DNA of 48,475 bases from Parcubacteria group bacterium GW2011_GWC1_45_14 (GTDB lineage Bacteria > Patescibacteriota > Minisyncoccia > Moranbacterales > GWC2-37-73), in the NCBI GenBank assembly GCA_001001345.1, contig LCKI01000006.1, forward strand, positions 1 to 48,475, read 5' to 3'. The notes below the pieces were generated by a model. The model ran no database searches and was not told the DNA's origin. It saw only the letters and a list, made by a program, of their open reading frames with translations. Positions 9,634 through 17,379 of the stretch are shown here, one piece after another (the stretch's first letter is position 1; each line of letters begins with the position of its first letter). The translations under genes and the position numbers were made by a program.

Positions 9634-10749
9634 TCACATGTCCCCTTTGAGAAGCTTGTTTAGTCTTTCCCTGAGTTCCTCTTCCGAAGGCTCCTCCTTT
9701 TTCATCTCCACGAAACTTTGCGGCTCCTCAAGCTTCTCTTCGTTTTTTTCCATTTTTTTCCCGGGTTCCTCGAAAGGGAAAAATTCTTCAGCTATCGGGA
9801 GATTGGCCGGAGCAGAAGCGCTCCTAGCAGGCCCCTTCGGTATCTCAGGAAAGTTCGGATAATCGCCTTTGTCAAAACTAGCGACTTCTTCTTTTTCATG
9901 TTCTCCCAAATCGAAATAGGGCGCCGCAGGGACATCCCCCCCCATGGCTTCTTCTTCGAAATGATAAGGAATGTCCTGTGGAAGCCCTTCTTCCTGTTTA
10001 CTTGCAGGTGATTCTTTTTCTTCGGTCTTTTTGGCGAATCTTTGTTTCAAATCGGCAAGCGGACTTTTCTTGAAGGAAGGTCTTTTCGGCCCGCCTCGAC
10101 TCGCGGAGATAGCCGCTCGCCGACGCGAGGCGGGTCCGGACGGTTTTTCCAAAAATTCAAGCGAGTAATTCAAGAGCAATGAGGCCGCGAAACCGGAAAG
10201 AAGTGAGAGTAGTGCTGTGAAAAACCAGTTCCTCCATGAGGCGGAAACGAGGGGTCCGTCGATAATGCTGATGTTGAGATCGGTTTTGATGTTATAAAAA
10301 TTTCCCACCACGTTGAAAAGCGTGTCGGAGGTTTTCCGCGAAAGCAGTTCCGCCTGCACGGGGGTTTTCCCGAAAACGGAAAGCGTGACGATGGTCCCTT
10401 GGTCGGATTTCCCACTGGAAACCTCGACTTGCCTGTTCCAGAGTTTTTTTCTTTCCCTGGGGTTTTTCCCGACAAAACCGTCTTTAACATCGGGATTGAA
10501 TTTCAAGAGTCTTTCATAAAACGAAAGCGTCCTGGGGAATTCCGCGATATTTTCCACCACGGGTCCCGCTTGCCTGGAAAGGGTTTCGCTTTTCACCGCG
10601 ACCAAAATAGTGACTGTCGATTTATATTCCTTAAATGCGTCGGCCAGGATAAACAGCGCCGTTACTGTGAAAATGACGCCCACGACCGAAACGCGGGTCC
10701 AAAAACGTCTTTTCTTGGGGATGTTTTTTTCTTCGTATGGATTGTTCAT
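9634..10749 (-). CDS. Wzz/chain-length-determinant-like membrane protein with long cytoplasmic low-complexity C-terminus
   Basis: Start MNNPYEEKNIPKKRRFWTRVSV; two TM segments flanking an extracytoplasmic domain; stop is TGA. Confidence 0.6.
   Translation of the reverse strand: MNNPYEEKNIPKKRRFWTRVSVVGVIFTVTALFILADAFKEYKSTVTILVAVKSETLSRQAGPVVENIAEFPRTLSFYERLLKFNPDVKDGFVGKNPRERKKLWNRQVEVSSGKSDQGTIVTLSVFGKTPVQAELLSRKTSDTLFNVVGNFYNIKTDLNISIIDGPLVSASWRNWFFTALLSLLSGFAASLLLNYSLEFLEKPSGPASRRRAAISASRGGPKRPSFKKSPLADLKQRFAKKTEEKESPASKQEEGLPQDIPYHFEEEAMGGDVPAAPYFDLGEHEKEEVASFDKGDYPNFPEIPKGPARSASAPANLPIAEEFFPFEEPGKKMEKNEEKLEEPQSFVEMKKEEPSEEELRERLNKLLKGDM
10089..10136. repeat. Palindromic element copy 1, inside a coding sequence
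   Basis: CCCGCCTCGACTCGCggagatagccGCTCGccGACGCGAGGCgGGTCC; about 40/48 identical to 33600..33647. Confidence 0.8.
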
Positions 10750-10816
10750 CTGTTTTGAATATAGGCTTAAAATAAGTGCTTGGCAACATATAAATATAAC
10801 AGCCTGAGTCGAGAAT

Positions 10817-10932
10817 GTCAACCCTGTTAAATGCCGTCTACGGCAATTTTGAGAAACAAAATTATTTAACAGGGTCAACCCTGTTAAATGCCGTATGCGG
10901 CACCGCCCCGAGGCGGATTTAACGGGGTCAAC
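10817..10932. repeat. Two tandem overlapping hairpin units
   Basis: GTCAACCCTGTTAAATGCCGT at 10817 and 10874; each closed by an inverse arm (ATTTAACAGGGTCAAC, ATTTAACGGGGTCAAC). Confidence 0.8.
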
Positions 10933-10955
10933 TACGGAATATTACAATTTTGACA

Positions 10956-11286
10956 ACAAAAAAAACAGCCTTCGTGGAGCTGTTGGAAAAATGGTTTGGG
11001 CAGCGTCTTCAGTTGAAGATCACTGCCCCTCCTCTACATCTATGTCTTGCGACCTTCACGTGGAAGGTTTTTTTGCAAAGTCATGTTTGGAGTTGTCGTA
11101 TAGGCTGGCCTCTTGAATATTGTTTTACGGTTTTAGCATATTGAACGGTCCGTCACCCACCTCTGGCGGTGTGTTCTGCCTTCCTCTGGAAGTGCAGAAT
11201 CGGAAACCCCTCTGGGGAATTCCGAACGATTTTTGAAACGAATGTTTCAATTTGGGGTCCGGACTTTTTTTAGGAGTCCGGACCCC
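10956..11286. ncRNA. Candidate structured RNA region: run of hairpins with possible terminators at the left end
   Basis: Hairpins at 10965-10983, 10998-11028, 11052-11068 (followed by T7 on +), 11154-11171, 11174-11199, 11200-11225, 11233-11250, 11254-11286; no convincing ORF; strand unresolved. Confidence 0.4.
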
Positions 11287-11295
11287 TGGTTGACA

Positions 11296-12204
11296 TCAGC
11301 TGATCTCGAGCTCGGAAGGTTTCCGGCTTTCGAACAGCAGAATGACCTGCTTCTCGCGTTCAGTCGGAGCAGTGGGAGGATTCGCCTTGAGGGCGCAGTA
11401 CTCCTTGTAGCTCCGGCGGACGGAGTCTTTCAGTTTTCCAACATTACCGCTGGATTCCGACCGGATGATCTTGGACGGATCGGTAACCGGCCTGGTGACC
11501 GATTCCGGGACATGGAGCATAACGTAACGCTCTCCGTCCGCGGTGATGGGCGGGGTATATTTCAGATTCTTCCCGCACACATCAGAGATGTCCAGAGTCA
11601 CCGGTTCCGCCTTGCGGACAGCTTTCGCCACCCGCTCCGGCATATCGGAAAGCTGTGTTTCCACAGCTGCAACGCGCGTCGACAAATTGTCGACAGCTAC
11701 GCGATTCTCCGCAAGACCCGTAGTCACCGGTTCCAATGATTGGCCCAGGTGATTTCGGTTGCGGCGTCCGGACCAAACCATGCAAACTGCGGCAATGATA
11801 ATGCCTGCTACAAGCAGAATAATCATTCCGTACAGCGTGAGCCAACCCAGAGAGTTGACGGCGCCGTCGACGATGTCGATTTTTCTGTCGACTTCTCCGA
11901 CAGCCTTTTTGTTATCCTTCGCGTCCTTGAAGTTTTCAGCGCCAAGACGTACGACGGTAACAAGAGCTCGGTTGGTAATCTCAGCCTCGCGCTTTGCCGC
12001 CGCTCTTGCTGCGGCCATCTGCTTCTCGGCGCGTCTCACCTCTTTGGTAAGAGCGTCTATTTCCACCTGGGTTGCCTCGTAGGACGGGGCATAACCAGTG
12101 GAACCGCCCAGCGACGAAATGTCTTCCGCTGCGAACCCCTGCGCCAAAGGCGCGAGGGTCCAAACCATGATCAGCATGATGATGATACCGACAATCTTTT
12201 TCAT
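11296..12204 (-). CDS. Hypothetical protein: signal peptide, coiled coil, TM, second coiled coil
   Basis: MKKIVGIIIMLIMVWTLAPLAQGFAA signal; LTLYGMIILLVAGIIIAAVCMVW TM; good SD (ggagg) upstream. Confidence 0.8.
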   Translation of the reverse strand: MKKIVGIIIMLIMVWTLAPLAQGFAAEDISSLGGSTGYAPSYEATQVEIDALTKEVRRAEKQMAAARAAAKREAEITNRALVTVVRLGAENFKDAKDNKKAVGEVDRKIDIVDGAVNSLGWLTLYGMIILLVAGIIIAAVCMVWSGRRNRNHLGQSLEPVTTGLAENRVAVDNLSTRVAAVETQLSDMPERVAKAVRKAEPVTLDISDVCGKNLKYTPPITADGERYVMLHVPESVTRPVTDPSKIIRSESSGNVGKLKDSVRRSYKEYCALKANPPTAPTEREKQVILLFESRKPSELEIS

Positions 12205-12274
12205 AGTATTTTCCTCCTTGGAAAAATCGGTTGAGGAGCGGGTCTCTTGCGAAACCCGCTCCCGAAGATTGATG

Positions 12275-13582
12275 TCAGCGTTTCATGTCAGCTTGTTCAG
12301 CCGGCATGGTGCGATCGCCTTTGAGGTGAAGCTCCTTGCTTTTGGCAAAGGAAAGCTCCGCCTCGCGTCCGTTGAGCTCCCTGACGGCCAAAGCCCAATT
12401 ATAATGGACTCTGTAGAGAACTGCCAGCGCCCCTTCCAGGTCGCGGGTCCTCTTGCCGCTCGGTTCCCTGCCTTCCAGGAAATTCCTTTCGGATCTTCCG
12501 TAAGCATACATCGCCTCATGGAGATAGCGGGGATCATTGGTGCAATACCAGAGATCCATGTCGGCATCCCCGATCTGCTTCCAAAGAAGCTCGTTGTTCA
12601 GGCATTCATCGGGACAGTTCAGCGTCCCCTCCCTTAACGTTTCGATTCGCAGCAAAAGCGCTGACGGATCGCACGGCTTGGGCTGGGGCAGCTGCACAAC
12701 CGGCGGAGCCGGCTGTCCCCCACATATCTCGGCTGAAAAGCCTTCAATGCGGGCGAACACGAATGCCGCGCCCGTCCCACCTTCCTGGGTATTCGTCCCG
12801 TTGGCGAACGCCGCATTTCCTGCGACGGAGCCACCGGTGGTGAACGCCCGAGTGATGGTTGAAACGACGGCTGCTAAATCCACGCCTCCCGCTCTTGATT
12901 CGGCGTACATCTGGAGATATTGGTCATAGGGGATCAAAATATTCGCCCCATAGTCCATAGCGTCCAGATATGCCTGCGCATTGTAGTACATGGGCAGGAC
13001 CGGCTTATCCTTCTTATGTTTACTCACGTAAACGAAGGCGCCGGCAATCTGGATGTTCGCCAGGCCGAAACTCTCCAGTCTCTTCATTTCCATGAAGTAA
13101 ACCGGAGCGTGGTTCGGAAACTGACTGAACTGCCTTTTGATGAACGGATGGGAAATAATCCTCCCGCTCACTGCGGCCCAATTCTCAGACCCCGACCTCT
13201 CCATCGCGTCGACGATTATCTGGAAATTCGCCGCATTAAAGGGTTCGCACTCGCCCATGAACGCCGAAATCGACGATTGGACGGCCAAATGCCCGCTACT
13301 GGGCATCGCGATCGGCAACTGCACCCCGTGCGAAAACGCCTGGGGAAGAGCGCCGATGCTCCGGCTGTTGTCCTCGAAATTAACCTCGGAGATGGACTTG
13401 GAATTACCCGAGTCCTTGATTGTCTGCTTCTGCTTTTGCAGTTGCTCTTGTTGCTGCCACTGGTCCTGATCCTGTTTGAGGCCAATACCGATTTTAATAG
13501 TGGTGTCGTCCGCCAGCACGAAGCTTGCGGAAAAAGAAAACAGAACTGCCAACGCTACCACTTTCATCGCAACCTTTTTCAT
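12275..13582 (-). CDS. Secreted hypothetical protein with Gln-rich N-terminus
   Basis: Signal peptide MKKVAMKVVALAVLFSFSASFVLADD; mature N-terminus TTIKIGIGLKQDQDQWQQQEQLQKQKQ; SD aggagg. Confidence 0.8.
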   Translation of the reverse strand: MKKVAMKVVALAVLFSFSASFVLADDTTIKIGIGLKQDQDQWQQQEQLQKQKQTIKDSGNSKSISEVNFEDNSRSIGALPQAFSHGVQLPIAMPSSGHLAVQSSISAFMGECEPFNAANFQIIVDAMERSGSENWAAVSGRIISHPFIKRQFSQFPNHAPVYFMEMKRLESFGLANIQIAGAFVYVSKHKKDKPVLPMYYNAQAYLDAMDYGANILIPYDQYLQMYAESRAGGVDLAAVVSTITRAFTTGGSVAGNAAFANGTNTQEGGTGAAFVFARIEGFSAEICGGQPAPPVVQLPQPKPCDPSALLLRIETLREGTLNCPDECLNNELLWKQIGDADMDLWYCTNDPRYLHEAMYAYGRSERNFLEGREPSGKRTRDLEGALAVLYRVHYNWALAVRELNGREAELSFAKSKELHLKGDRTMPAEQADMKR

Positions 13583-13784
13583 GGTTTCCTCCTGATATGG
13601 GTTCGAAGTTCCTTCCGTTCAAATATATAAACCGTAACTATTCGGTTGTCAAAGAATAACCTATACTTTCACGGAGCTTTCCGGATAAACCGTAAAGCGC
13701 CGAATCGAATATATGTAATAATTGTTAACTTGCTATATTAGCAGAAAAAATGGGTTTTGTCAATGGTATGCCTAATTTTGGCCC

Positions 13785-13842
13785 AAACAAGGCGCAATTC
13801 AGCTAGAGAATATTTAAAATTCTTGCAAATTGCGCCTTGTTT
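13785..13842. terminator. Long-loop inverted repeat, possible terminator
   Basis: AAACAAGGCGCAATT ... AATTGCGCCTTGTTT flanked by T/A runs; abuts sortase stop. Confidence 0.6.
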
Positions 13843-14694
13843 TTATTTCACGATTTCCGCTTTAACAATGACCCTTTTCAGAGTCGTTCCCAGCGGCCAG
13901 CAAGTCGACAAGGTCAGCGTCGAGCCTTTTGTTTGAGCGAAGATCCTTTCATCGTCAGCCGAAGTGGTGAATTTCTCACTAACCTTGAAGCGGTAAAGAA
14001 TAGTCCTTCCGTTTTTCTGGGTAGCTTTGACGGTCACGACATCCCCGATTTCCAAATCATTGAGATTTTTGAATACATGGTTGTAATCACCCTTGGCCCA
14101 GACGTAGTTACTTGAGTGGCCGGAAATGACCGCATTGCCGCTTTGTCCTGGGGCGGCAGAATTTGGATAGTGACTCAGGCCGTCTTCGAGGTCTCTGAGC
14201 ATATCCTTTTCACTTTCGCTTTTTGACCAGACCATCGGCGCTTCAACGGAGATTTTGGAAATGGAAACTTCCATCAGAGGCTTGGCATCTCCGGACGCGT
14301 CCGGATCATATCCGTTAGCCACCTCTTCCCTGTCCGAATATCCATCCTTGTCCGTATCTGCGACATTGGGATCGGTCAGATGTACGAATTCCTGATAGTT
14401 CGAAAGACCGTCACCATCGGAATCGGAATTATAGAGGTCCTTTCCGGAGAGCGCATGGACTTTCGCCCATTGGGCGAAATCCGCAAGGCCGATTTCTCCC
14501 GAACCTATTTCCGCCTTGAGCTCATCGCGAAGGTTCAACTCCCTGATGGCTTTTTCTTGGGGGGATTCTTTTTGGGAAAAATCCAGATCAAAGTTTACCA
14601 GATAGAAGATCCCCAAAAGTATGGCTAAAAAAAGGCCGGTAAAAAACACGGCCTTTTTTAGTTGATATCCCGATTTTGGAAAAACATTCAACAT
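13843..14694 (-). CDS. Sortase with N-terminal TM and thrombospondin type-3/Ca-binding-like repeats
   Basis: Catalytic regions VISGHSSNYVW (His), TLSTCWPLGTTLKRVIV (Cys, Arg); DSDGDGLSNYQEF and DTDKDGYSDREEV repeats. Confidence 0.88.
   Translation of the reverse strand: MLNVFPKSGYQLKKAVFFTGLFLAILLGIFYLVNFDLDFSQKESPQEKAIRELNLRDELKAEIGSGEIGLADFAQWAKVHALSGKDLYNSDSDGDGLSNYQEFVHLTDPNVADTDKDGYSDREEVANGYDPDASGDAKPLMEVSISKISVEAPMVWSKSESEKDMLRDLEDGLSHYPNSAAPGQSGNAVISGHSSNYVWAKGDYNHVFKNLNDLEIGDVVTVKATQKNGRTILYRFKVSEKFTTSADDERIFAQTKGSTLTLSTCWPLGTTLKRVIVKAEIVK
14625..14661 (-). terminator. Intrinsic-terminator-like hairpin inside sortase 5' coding region
   Basis: Minus strand CTAAAAAAGGCCG-TGTTTTTTAC-CGGCCTTTTTTTAG. 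Confidence 0.6.
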
Positions 14695-14721
14695 CGGATT
14701 TATGCTTATATCAAGTTAGGT

Positions 14722-15225
14722 TTAAACGAAATATCTCTTTGTTCCAACGTAAGCGGCTATGGAAGAAATAATAGTCAGTCCAGCTGCTGCGGTCGCTCCG
14801 CTTCCAGTGGCAGGAACCCTTTTCTTGCGATCATCCTTTTTCTTCCTTTTCTTGTCTTTGTCATCATCGTCGTCATCGTCGTCATCATCCTTGTCGACAT
14901 CTACGTCGATTTTTTGCTCTTGGGACTGTGACTGGGATTGATCCTGGGATTGGACCTGGGACTGCGATTCAGATTGGGAATCTGAGTAAGAGTCGGAATC
15001 GGAATAGGACTGATCGGACGAGTCATCCTGGTAAGATGATCCCGGATTGGATTGTGACTGCTCCTGCTCTTGTTCCTGGCTCTGTTCCTGTGATTGCGAT
15101 TGTGATTGCTCCACGTCGATGTCTATCTCGATGTTCGTTTCACCATAAGTGGTGCGCGCCAAAGACAAAATGCCGATAGCCACGATAACCACTACGGACA
15201 TATAGATTGAGACTCTCTTCTTCAT
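14722..15225 (-). CDS. Secreted Ser/Gln/Asp-rich low-complexity protein with C-terminal sortase sorting signal (VPATG-TM-KR)
   Basis: Signal peptide; SQSQEQ/SDSDSYSD repeats; Asp10 tract; C-terminus KKRVPATGSGATAAAGLTIISSIAAYVGTKRYFV. Confidence 0.82.
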   Translation of the reverse strand: MKKRVSIYMSVVVIVAIGILSLARTTYGETNIEIDIDVEQSQSQSQEQSQEQEQEQSQSNPGSSYQDDSSDQSYSDSDSYSDSQSESQSQVQSQDQSQSQSQEQKIDVDVDKDDDDDDDDDDKDKKRKKKDDRKKRVPATGSGATAAAGLTIISSIAAYVGTKRYFV

Positions 15226-15317
15226 ATGCTTATTTATAAAAAATAAATTAATTAACGCTTCTTTTGCGAAACATTAGAGGTTAGCATAAAACGGTATTTT
15301 TGTCAAGTACGCACAAA

Positions 15318-15350
15318 CAAAAAACCTCCGCTGGGCAGCGGAGGTTTTTG
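15318..15350. terminator. Bidirectional intrinsic terminator
   Basis: AAAAACCTCCGCTGGGCAGCGGAGGTTTTT. Confidence 0.9.
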
Positions 15351-15370
15351 AGTTTTATTTGAAGTGTTTT

Positions 15371-16543
15371 TTAGAGCTGCAACGGGATTTTCAGTTCCTC
15401 TTCCCCGCGGAAAACGGTCAATTCAACCTGATCGCCTTTCTTGTATTGGTTTATTAGATTGGAAAGCGGATTTGAAAGATCCACGTTTTTATCGTTTACG
15501 GCTGTGATGATGTCATTGATCCTTAGTCCCGCTTTCTGCGCCGGCGAGCCGTCGATCACTGCCAAAGATGAAAGTCCTGAAGGAGAAAAGACGAGGGCTC
15601 CGCGGTCCTTTTTTACGTCATGCGAAAGCGTGTATTCTTTAGTGATCGTGATGTAATAAGCTCCCAAAAACGGCGTTTTCTCCAGATCCCCGTTAAGCAC
15701 CCTGTCGAGGGATTTTTTAACTGCGTTCGAAGGTATTTGGAAAAAGAAATCCTGGTTGTCGATGGAGATTTTTCCATTGATTCCGACCAAGCTTCCACCG
15801 TAACTTATGACCGGTCCACCCAAATAGTTTTGCTGGTTATCGAAATCCGTCTCGAAAACCCCTTCCAATTTCTCGGAGGATGCGACCGTCTTTCCGCTTA
15901 GATTGAAAGACTTATTGATGTTACTAAGAAGTCCTGCGGAAAACCTGTTCTGGTATTCACTGAAAGAGTTACCGATAGAAACAAGTTTTTTACCGGGCTT
16001 GAAATCGTCGGAATTGGCGAAATCAATGGATGGCAGGTTACTGGCTTCGATTTTGAGATAGGCAAGATTGGAAAACTCGTCTATACCGAGAAGCTTGGCG
16101 TCGTATTTGTCGTTGTTATAAAGCAACACCGCATAGCTGGCGTCGCTCTCAAAAATGGTGTCCTTATAGGTAACGATAACTCCGTCGCCGGTGACCAAAA
16201 TTCCGGTCCCGCTTATGCTCTCCGGTCTCACTTCCCTGCCTCTGGCAGATTGAGCCCTGGAATCGATGGAAACGATGTTAACGACCGCGGTCGAGGCGCG
16301 TGAAGCTATCTGATTGACCGAATCATCCTCTTTAACCGTAACCTGCTCGGTCTTGTTGATTATGGTGACATTCTCGGAAGCGTTCTTGAAAAAGGAAAAC
16401 TTTCCAAAGAAGGAATTTTCGCTGAGGCGTGGAAACAGATATCTCTCCATGTAGGCTCCGCCCAATCCGCCCACCGCAAACACTGCCACAAAAAAAAGAG
16501 CCCCCAGTGCCACCAATTTTCCCTTATTATTGCTATTTTCCAT
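15371..16543 (-). CDS. HtrA/DegP-like trypsin-fold + PDZ protein, catalytic triad absent (pseudoprotease)
   Basis: GTGILVTGDGVIVTYKDTI, SNLAYLKIE, NYLGGPVI align with HtrA motifs but lack His/Asp/Ser; C-terminal PDZ. Confidence 0.85.
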   Translation of the reverse strand: MENSNNKGKLVALGALFFVAVFAVGGLGGAYMERYLFPRLSENSFFGKFSFFKNASENVTIINKTEQVTVKEDDSVNQIASRASTAVVNIVSIDSRAQSARGREVRPESISGTGILVTGDGVIVTYKDTIFESDASYAVLLYNNDKYDAKLLGIDEFSNLAYLKIEASNLPSIDFANSDDFKPGKKLVSIGNSFSEYQNRFSAGLLSNINKSFNLSGKTVASSEKLEGVFETDFDNQQNYLGGPVISYGGSLVGINGKISIDNQDFFFQIPSNAVKKSLDRVLNGDLEKTPFLGAYYITITKEYTLSHDVKKDRGALVFSPSGLSSLAVIDGSPAQKAGLRINDIITAVNDKNVDLSNPLSNLINQYKKGDQVELTVFRGEEELKIPLQL

Positions 16544-16576
16544 TTTTATACTAAAAAAATTATTATTAAATCGCGA

Positions 16577-17353
16577 TCAGACCACAGGCAGCCACCTGGA
16601 GCTCATCAAAACCATAGTAGCAAGAATGCCAAAAAAGACAATGTTTGTGACCACTCTGCCCTTGGACATTATTTTCAAAAAGTAACTTTGCACCATATCC
16701 CAAAGAACATAATAGAAAATCAACATCGTCACCCCGGTCGTAAGGTAACCAAAAGGCCAGAAATTCAGAACCCAGGAAATCTCCGTCATGGCCAGTCCGA
16801 TGACCAGGCTATACAGCCAGACTTTCCCTTTATCCTCCTCAATGAGCTGGAAATATTGGTAGCTTATGAGTGTCGTGGGCAAAAGGAAAAGGATCATCAC
16901 GACCCAAAGAGGAATGGAAAAATTCAAATATATTCCATACGCCGAACAGTAGAAAAGGAAAATGGCCGAGACCGCGGTCGCCGCGATCATTCCCCTTGCC
17001 GTCTGGTCCTTGTGGCAAGACTTGAATCTATAAAGCCCAAGCAAGCAGAAATAGTAAACTATGGAAGTCAGGACAATGAAAGCGAACTTCTTGGTATCCG
17101 AATCAATGAAAGCCAAGAGGCCCACCGAAGAAAGTCCCAGCATTATCGGTATGGGAAGCATCGCCCATCTCTTCCCTATCTTAAGCGCGCTGACTCCTAA
17201 AACCAGGACGTAGACAATGGTAATCAGGAAAAGTAGCGAGAGGTTGCCAGATACAAGGGAAGAAAGAAAATCCGAAACCGACTCGCGAACGACCGCTTCC
17301 AAGATCAGGAAAAATAAGACGCTATGCATGAAAACACGCAAGTGGAAAAACAT
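16577..17353 (-). CDS. Polytopic membrane protein, hypothetical
   Basis: 258 aa, multiple hydrophobic segments. Confidence 0.7.
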   Translation of the reverse strand: MFFHLRVFMHSVLFFLILEAVVRESVSDFLSSLVSGNLSLLFLITIVYVLVLGVSALKIGKRWAMLPIPIMLGLSSVGLLAFIDSDTKKFAFIVLTSIVYYFCLLGLYRFKSCHKDQTARGMIAATAVSAIFLFYCSAYGIYLNFSIPLWVVMILFLLPTTLISYQYFQLIEEDKGKVWLYSLVIGLAMTEISWVLNFWPFGYLTTGVTMLIFYYVLWDMVQSYFLKIMSKGRVVTNIVFFGILATMVLMSSRWLPVV

Positions 17354-17379
17354 ATTTTGTTTTTTATCTTCACTTTTGT

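Noticed and set aside
14870-15120. Short-period repeat that could be mistaken for a CRISPR or VNTR locus
   Set aside because: It is the coding repeat of the SQ/EQ/SD and Asp10 tracts; no regular repeat-spacer structure.
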